A DNA stretch of 63,748 nt from Photorhabdus sp. CRCIA-P01 (lineage in GTDB: Bacteria; Pseudomonadota; Gammaproteobacteria; Enterobacterales; Enterobacteriaceae). Positions 60,769 through 63,748 of this stretch are shown piece by piece. Position numbers and translations under genes: made by a program. The stretch spans positions 1 to 63,748 of the forward strand of contig NZ_NMQR01000027.1 of the NCBI RefSeq assembly GCF_003545805.1, given 5' to 3'. How positions within the stretch are numbered: position 1 is the stretch's first letter; each line of letters starts with the position of its first letter. The notes under the pieces are model-generated. The model was not told the DNA's origin and did no database searches. It saw only the letters and a list, made by a program, of their open reading frames with translations.

Positions 60769-61113
60769 ATGGCTGTAGGTCATTATGATCTTAAGAGAAC
60801 AAAAAACAAGCAGTATTACTTCAATTTAAAAGCATCGAACGGTGAAGTTATCCTTACCAGTGAAATGTATACCACCAAGGCAGCAGCGAATAAAGGAATT
60901 CGTTCTGTCCAAGCAAATTCACCGGCAGAAAAAAACTTCGAAATCAGAGAAAACAAATCTGGCAAGTCTTATTTCGTGCTGAAAGCGAGAAACTATCAAG
61001 TTATCGGCATCAGTGAGTCTTACGATAATGAAATCGCAGCCAAAAAAGGCATTCAATCTGCGATTAAACATGGTTTTAGCGTCGATGTTCGAGATCTGAC
61101 AAAGTCAGAATGA
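60769..61113 (+). CDS. yegP: YegP, tandem DUF1508 protein
   Basis: 114 aa from the ATG behind GGAGG (60756-60760). Two copies of the DUF1508 motif: KNKQYYFNLKASNGEVILTSEMY and KSGKSYFVLKARNYQVIGISESY, each followed by an A-K-G-I segment. The function is not known. Its place after baeR matches E. coli. Confidence 0.93.
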   Translation: MAVGHYDLKRTKNKQYYFNLKASNGEVILTSEMYTTKAAANKGIRSVQANSPAEKNFEIRENKSGKSYFVLKARNYQVIGISESYDNEIAAKKGIQSAIKHGFSVDVRDLTKSE

Positions 61114-61135
61114 TATTTTTTCATGATAAACCGCA

Positions 61136-61170
61136 CCTTATCAGTTGAAAGTCATCGTCAATTGATAAGG
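61136..61170 (+). terminator. Hairpin after yegP
   Basis: CCTTATCA-G-TTGA pairing with TCAA-T-TGATAAGG. Stem is good; the T tract is weak. Confidence 0.5.
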
Positions 61171-61327
61171 CGCTCTTCATCGATCACGTTCTTCGTTGAG
61201 CAATAGAACCAAACATTTCGTACTAATAAATTTGTATCCCCAACAAATTAAGCGTTAGAATCCCCGGCCTTATCCTTACTTTTTATAGTGAAAACTCATC
61301 TCAACTCAAACCGAGAATTTTTTAACC

Positions 61328-62704
61328 ATGTTTACTCCAGAATTACTTTCCCCTGCCGGTTCGCTGAAAAATATGCGTTATGCTTTTGCCTATGGCGCAG
61401 ATGCCGTATACGCTGGCCAGCCACGTTACAGCCTACGTGTTCGCAATAATGAATTTAATCACGAAAATCTGGCACTCGGCATTAAAGAAGCTCATGAACT
61501 TGGTAAGCGCTTTTACGTTGTGGTCAATATTGCTCCTCACAATGCCAAATTGAAAACTTTTATCCGTGATCTAAAGCCTGTCATCGATATGGGACCTGAT
61601 GCCCTCATTATGTCTGATCCCGGACTGATTATGATGGTTCGTGAAGCTTTTCCTGAAATGGAAATTCATCTTTCCGTTCAAGCTAACGCGGTTAACTGGG
61701 CGACAGTAAAATTCTGGCAACAAATGGGGCTGACGCGGATCATTCTTTCCCGTGAACTTTCTCTGGATGAAATTAACGAGATTCGCCAGCGGGTTCCCGA
61801 TATGGAACTGGAAGTTTTCGTACATGGTGCATTGTGTATGGCCTATTCCGGCCGTTGCCTATTATCCGGCTATATTAATAAACGAGATCCCAATCAGGGA
61901 ACCTGCACTAATGCCTGCCGTTGGGAATATCATGTCCAAGAAGGCAAAGAGGATGATATCGGTAATATTGTGCATATGCATGAACCGATACCGACAAAAA
62001 ATATCGTGCCAACATTGGGAAAAGGCACACCAACAGATAAAATATTTACGTTCGAAGAAGCAAAACGCCCTGGTGAATATATGTCGGCTTTCGAAGATGA
62101 ACATGGCACTTACATCATGAATTCCAAAGATTTACGTGCAGTTGAGCATGTTGAGCGATTAACTAAAATGGGCGTTCACTCTCTGAAAATCGAAGGACGT
62201 ACAAAATCCTTCTATTACTGCGCTCGCACAGCACAAGTTTACCGCCGAGCCATTGATGATGCCGTTGCAGGGAAACCTTTTGATCCAACACTGCTAACCA
62301 CGCTGGAAGGACTTGCTCATCGCGGCTATACCGAAGGATTTTTGCGCCGTCATACCCATGATGCCTATCAGACTTATGAATACGGTTACTCGATATCCGA
62401 TACCCAACAATTTGTTGGTGAATTTACAGGTGAGCGAGTCAACGGATTGGCTGAAGTTACTGTTAAGAATAAATTCATGATCGGAGACCGTCTCGAATTA
62501 ATGACACCATCAGGCAATATCCAGTTTACATTGGAAGCAATGCATGATAGAAAAAGCCAATTAGTGGAAGTTGCGCCTGGGGATGGGTATATTGTTTATT
62601 TGCCAATTCCTAAACAAATTGATATTAATTTCGCCTTATTAATACGTAACCTAAATGGTATTAATTCTCAATATCCTCAAACGAACCGAGACTCAGACAA
62701 ATAA
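61328..62704 (+). CDS. trhP: tRNA hydroxylation protein TrhP (YegQ), U32 family
   Basis: 458 aa of the U32 'peptidase' family (FTPELLSPAGSLKNMRYAFAYGADAVYAG; EVFVHGALCMAYSGRCLLS with the conserved cysteines; LKIEGRTKSFYYCA). In E. coli YegQ/TrhP makes 5-hydroxyuridine at tRNA position 34 from prephenate, so it is not a true protease. Same position as E. coli yegQ, ahead of cyaR. Confidence 0.96.
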   Translation: MFTPELLSPAGSLKNMRYAFAYGADAVYAGQPRYSLRVRNNEFNHENLALGIKEAHELGKRFYVVVNIAPHNAKLKTFIRDLKPVIDMGPDALIMSDPGLIMMVREAFPEMEIHLSVQANAVNWATVKFWQQMGLTRIILSRELSLDEINEIRQRVPDMELEVFVHGALCMAYSGRCLLSGYINKRDPNQGTCTNACRWEYHVQEGKEDDIGNIVHMHEPIPTKNIVPTLGKGTPTDKIFTFEEAKRPGEYMSAFEDEHGTYIMNSKDLRAVEHVERLTKMGVHSLKIEGRTKSFYYCARTAQVYRRAIDDAVAGKPFDPTLLTTLEGLAHRGYTEGFLRRHTHDAYQTYEYGYSISDTQQFVGEFTGERVNGLAEVTVKNKFMIGDRLELMTPSGNIQFTLEAMHDRKSQLVEVAPGDGYIVYLPIPKQIDINFALLIRNLNGINSQYPQTNRDSDK

Positions 62705-62743
62705 TCATCAATATCCCCTCTTCATGATGATATATTTCTTTTT

Positions 62744-62759
62744 TTAGAAACAGATCACA
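62744..62759 (+). promoter_or_regulatory. CRP site of cyaR
   Basis: TTAGA-AACAGA-TCACA: right half perfect, left half 3 of 5. Its centre is about 40 bases before the cyaR 5' end and a -10-like TAGTAT lies at 62781-62786, the layout of a class II CRP promoter. Confidence 0.6.
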
Positions 62760-62790
62760 TCAATACTATTTTATTTACCGTAGTATTGTT

Positions 62791-62884
62791 GGTGAAAAAT
62801 AAAAAATTAAAAAAGTTTTACAGTAAGACTAGGAACCACCTCCTTGGCCGGCTCAATCTCCCTTGAGCTGGCCTTTTCTTTTTT
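62791..62884 (+). ncRNA. cyaR: CyaR (RyeE) Hfq-binding small RNA
   Basis: Downstream of yegQ as in E. coli. The block AGGAACCACCTCCTT (from 62831) is identical to the conserved seed of CyaR, which pairs with ribosome-binding sites of ompX, luxS, nadE and others. A terminator stem GGCCGGCTCAA-TCTCCC-TTGAGCTGGCC with the conserved TCTCCC loop and a T-rich tail follows. The 5' end (near GGTGAAAAA) is placed by similarity and is approximate. In E. coli it is activated by CRP-cAMP. Confidence 0.93.
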
Positions 62885-63656
62885 GCTCAGAGAAATAAAA
62901 TCAACAAGTTACAGAATTCATTTACATGATTAATTAAATAGAGAAATTTAACTATTAAATCAATGAATATTTATATTAATGTGTTTCTCATACTCTACAT
63001 ATTAATAAGAAAATATTTCTACTTATTGAAATATCACACTATCTAAAGAAATGTAATTAAAATTTTCCACTGTTTAACAATTCAGGAAATTCGTCATATT
63101 TAGACCAAATATTATACAATTTGATAGAATTAATCAGGTGAAAATTATGAAAACAGATAATTACAATTTACTTATTGTTAAAACTATTAGTTCAACATTT
63201 ACCTGACGATATCGACTTAATCACCCAAAACGGCTTTTGCTTCATATATCCACAATATAAATAAGGGTAAAATAACCAAATCACCCCAAAGCTGATAAAT
63301 GACAGCGCAGTATCTGTTACTCCCTCATGAAAATCCCCTAATAGGAGCTGCTCAGTCAACCAAAAGACAATAGAAACGCATTTTTACACCGGATAAGCAT
63401 GAAAAATATCATCTAACAATAACATCAAGAAAAATCAGCTTAGCGAGTAACAGTCATAAACAGTCAACTTTCATCTATCAAACTCAGCTTGTATCAACAG
63501 GTCCAATGACTTTATAAAAAATCGTCTGCAAACAAGTTACTAAAGAGGAAACGTAATAATAAATTACTCTTGGTAAATGGAAGAAACCGAAATATCACTA
63601 TTCGCAATAGAAACATGAGAAATTTTCCATCCATGACAAAATCAAACGATATTGAT
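62885..63656. other. AT-rich region without a convincing gene
   Basis: About 770 bases. The only hint of coding is a 19-codon frame from 63147 with a GGTG site, and a different frame ending at 63263 (HLPDDIDLITQNGFCFIYPQYK); together they might be a frameshifted remnant of a small gene. Nothing else seen. Confidence 0.4.
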
Positions 63657-63690
63657 GTATTTATCAATCAGCTAATTGATTGATAAATAC
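63657..63690. repeat. Perfect 14-6-14 inverted repeat
   Basis: GTATTTATCAATCA-GCTAAT-TGATTGATAAATAC, 28 paired bases with no mismatch, in AT-rich intergenic DNA. It could be an operator for a dimeric regulator or an RNA hairpin; no T tract follows. Confidence 0.8.
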
Positions 63691-63748
63691 AAGTCAAAAC
63701 TAAAAATTTAGTATGATTATTATTCTGTATTATTATCACTTTTACAAA

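Noticed and set aside
1-63748. CRISPR array
   Set aside because: No series of regularly spaced short direct repeats seen; the only multi-copy repeats are the ERIC elements and the 18-bp coding repeats.

Overview
The window looks like a chromosomal segment of an entomopathogenic enterobacterium, most likely Photorhabdus (Morganellaceae). The basis is an AT-rich Enterobacteriales backbone whose order purC-bamC-dapA-gcvR-bcp-perM-bepA-arsC-hda-uraA-upp-purM-purN-ppk-ppx is the E. coli order, five intact 127-bp ERIC elements, a VopS-like type III effector with its chaperone, and several accessory small-molecule loci. The genus is an inference; no rRNA or other marker is present.

Left accessory region (1-15.2 kb): the 3' end of an ISAs1-type transposase, then a tight plus-strand operon (549-9792). 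It encodes a Tat-signal protein with an odd Ala/Val/Asn-rich tract, a small membrane protein, a C-A-T-C nonribosomal peptide synthetase, a MacA-like adaptor, a MacB-like ATPase and permease, and a free-standing aryl-carrier-like protein. A Fur-box-like palindrome lies upstream. On the minus strand follow an alpha/beta hydrolase, a ParDE-type toxin-antitoxin pair and a heterodimeric ABC exporter with one degenerate ATP site.

Backbone with insertions (15.8-40.1 kb): housekeeping genes for purine synthesis (purC, purM, purN), lysine/cell wall (dapA), outer-membrane assembly (bamC, bepA), replication control (hda), uracil salvage (uraA, upp) and polyphosphate (ppk, ppx). Insertions relative to E. 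coli are the VopS-like Fic effector plus chaperone between purC and bamC, an unknown 210-aa protein, a cellobiose/chitobiose-type PTS operon and a hicAB module with a frameshifted toxin between hda and uraA, and speG between purN and ppk.

Right accessory region (40.1-50.6 kb): a compact locus that I cannot assign to a known pathway. A DMT exporter and an ATP-grasp ligase are divergent from a Rid protein, two different EPSP-synthase (AroA) paralogues with complementary losses of catalytic residues, and an AsnB-type amidotransferase. A Crp/Fnr-type regulator bracketed by two ERIC copies follows. Next come an adenosine-deaminase-like protein and a nucleoside hydrolase behind a perfect CRP site, probably a separate nucleoside-salvage operon. 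The AroA-pair locus is my best candidate for an undescribed system.

Right end (51-63.7 kb): the mdtABC-baeSR envelope-stress efflux operon (without mdtD), yegP, trhP (yegQ), and the CyaR small RNA with a CRP site. About 860 bp of AT-rich DNA follows with no convincing gene but a perfect 14-6-14 inverted repeat.
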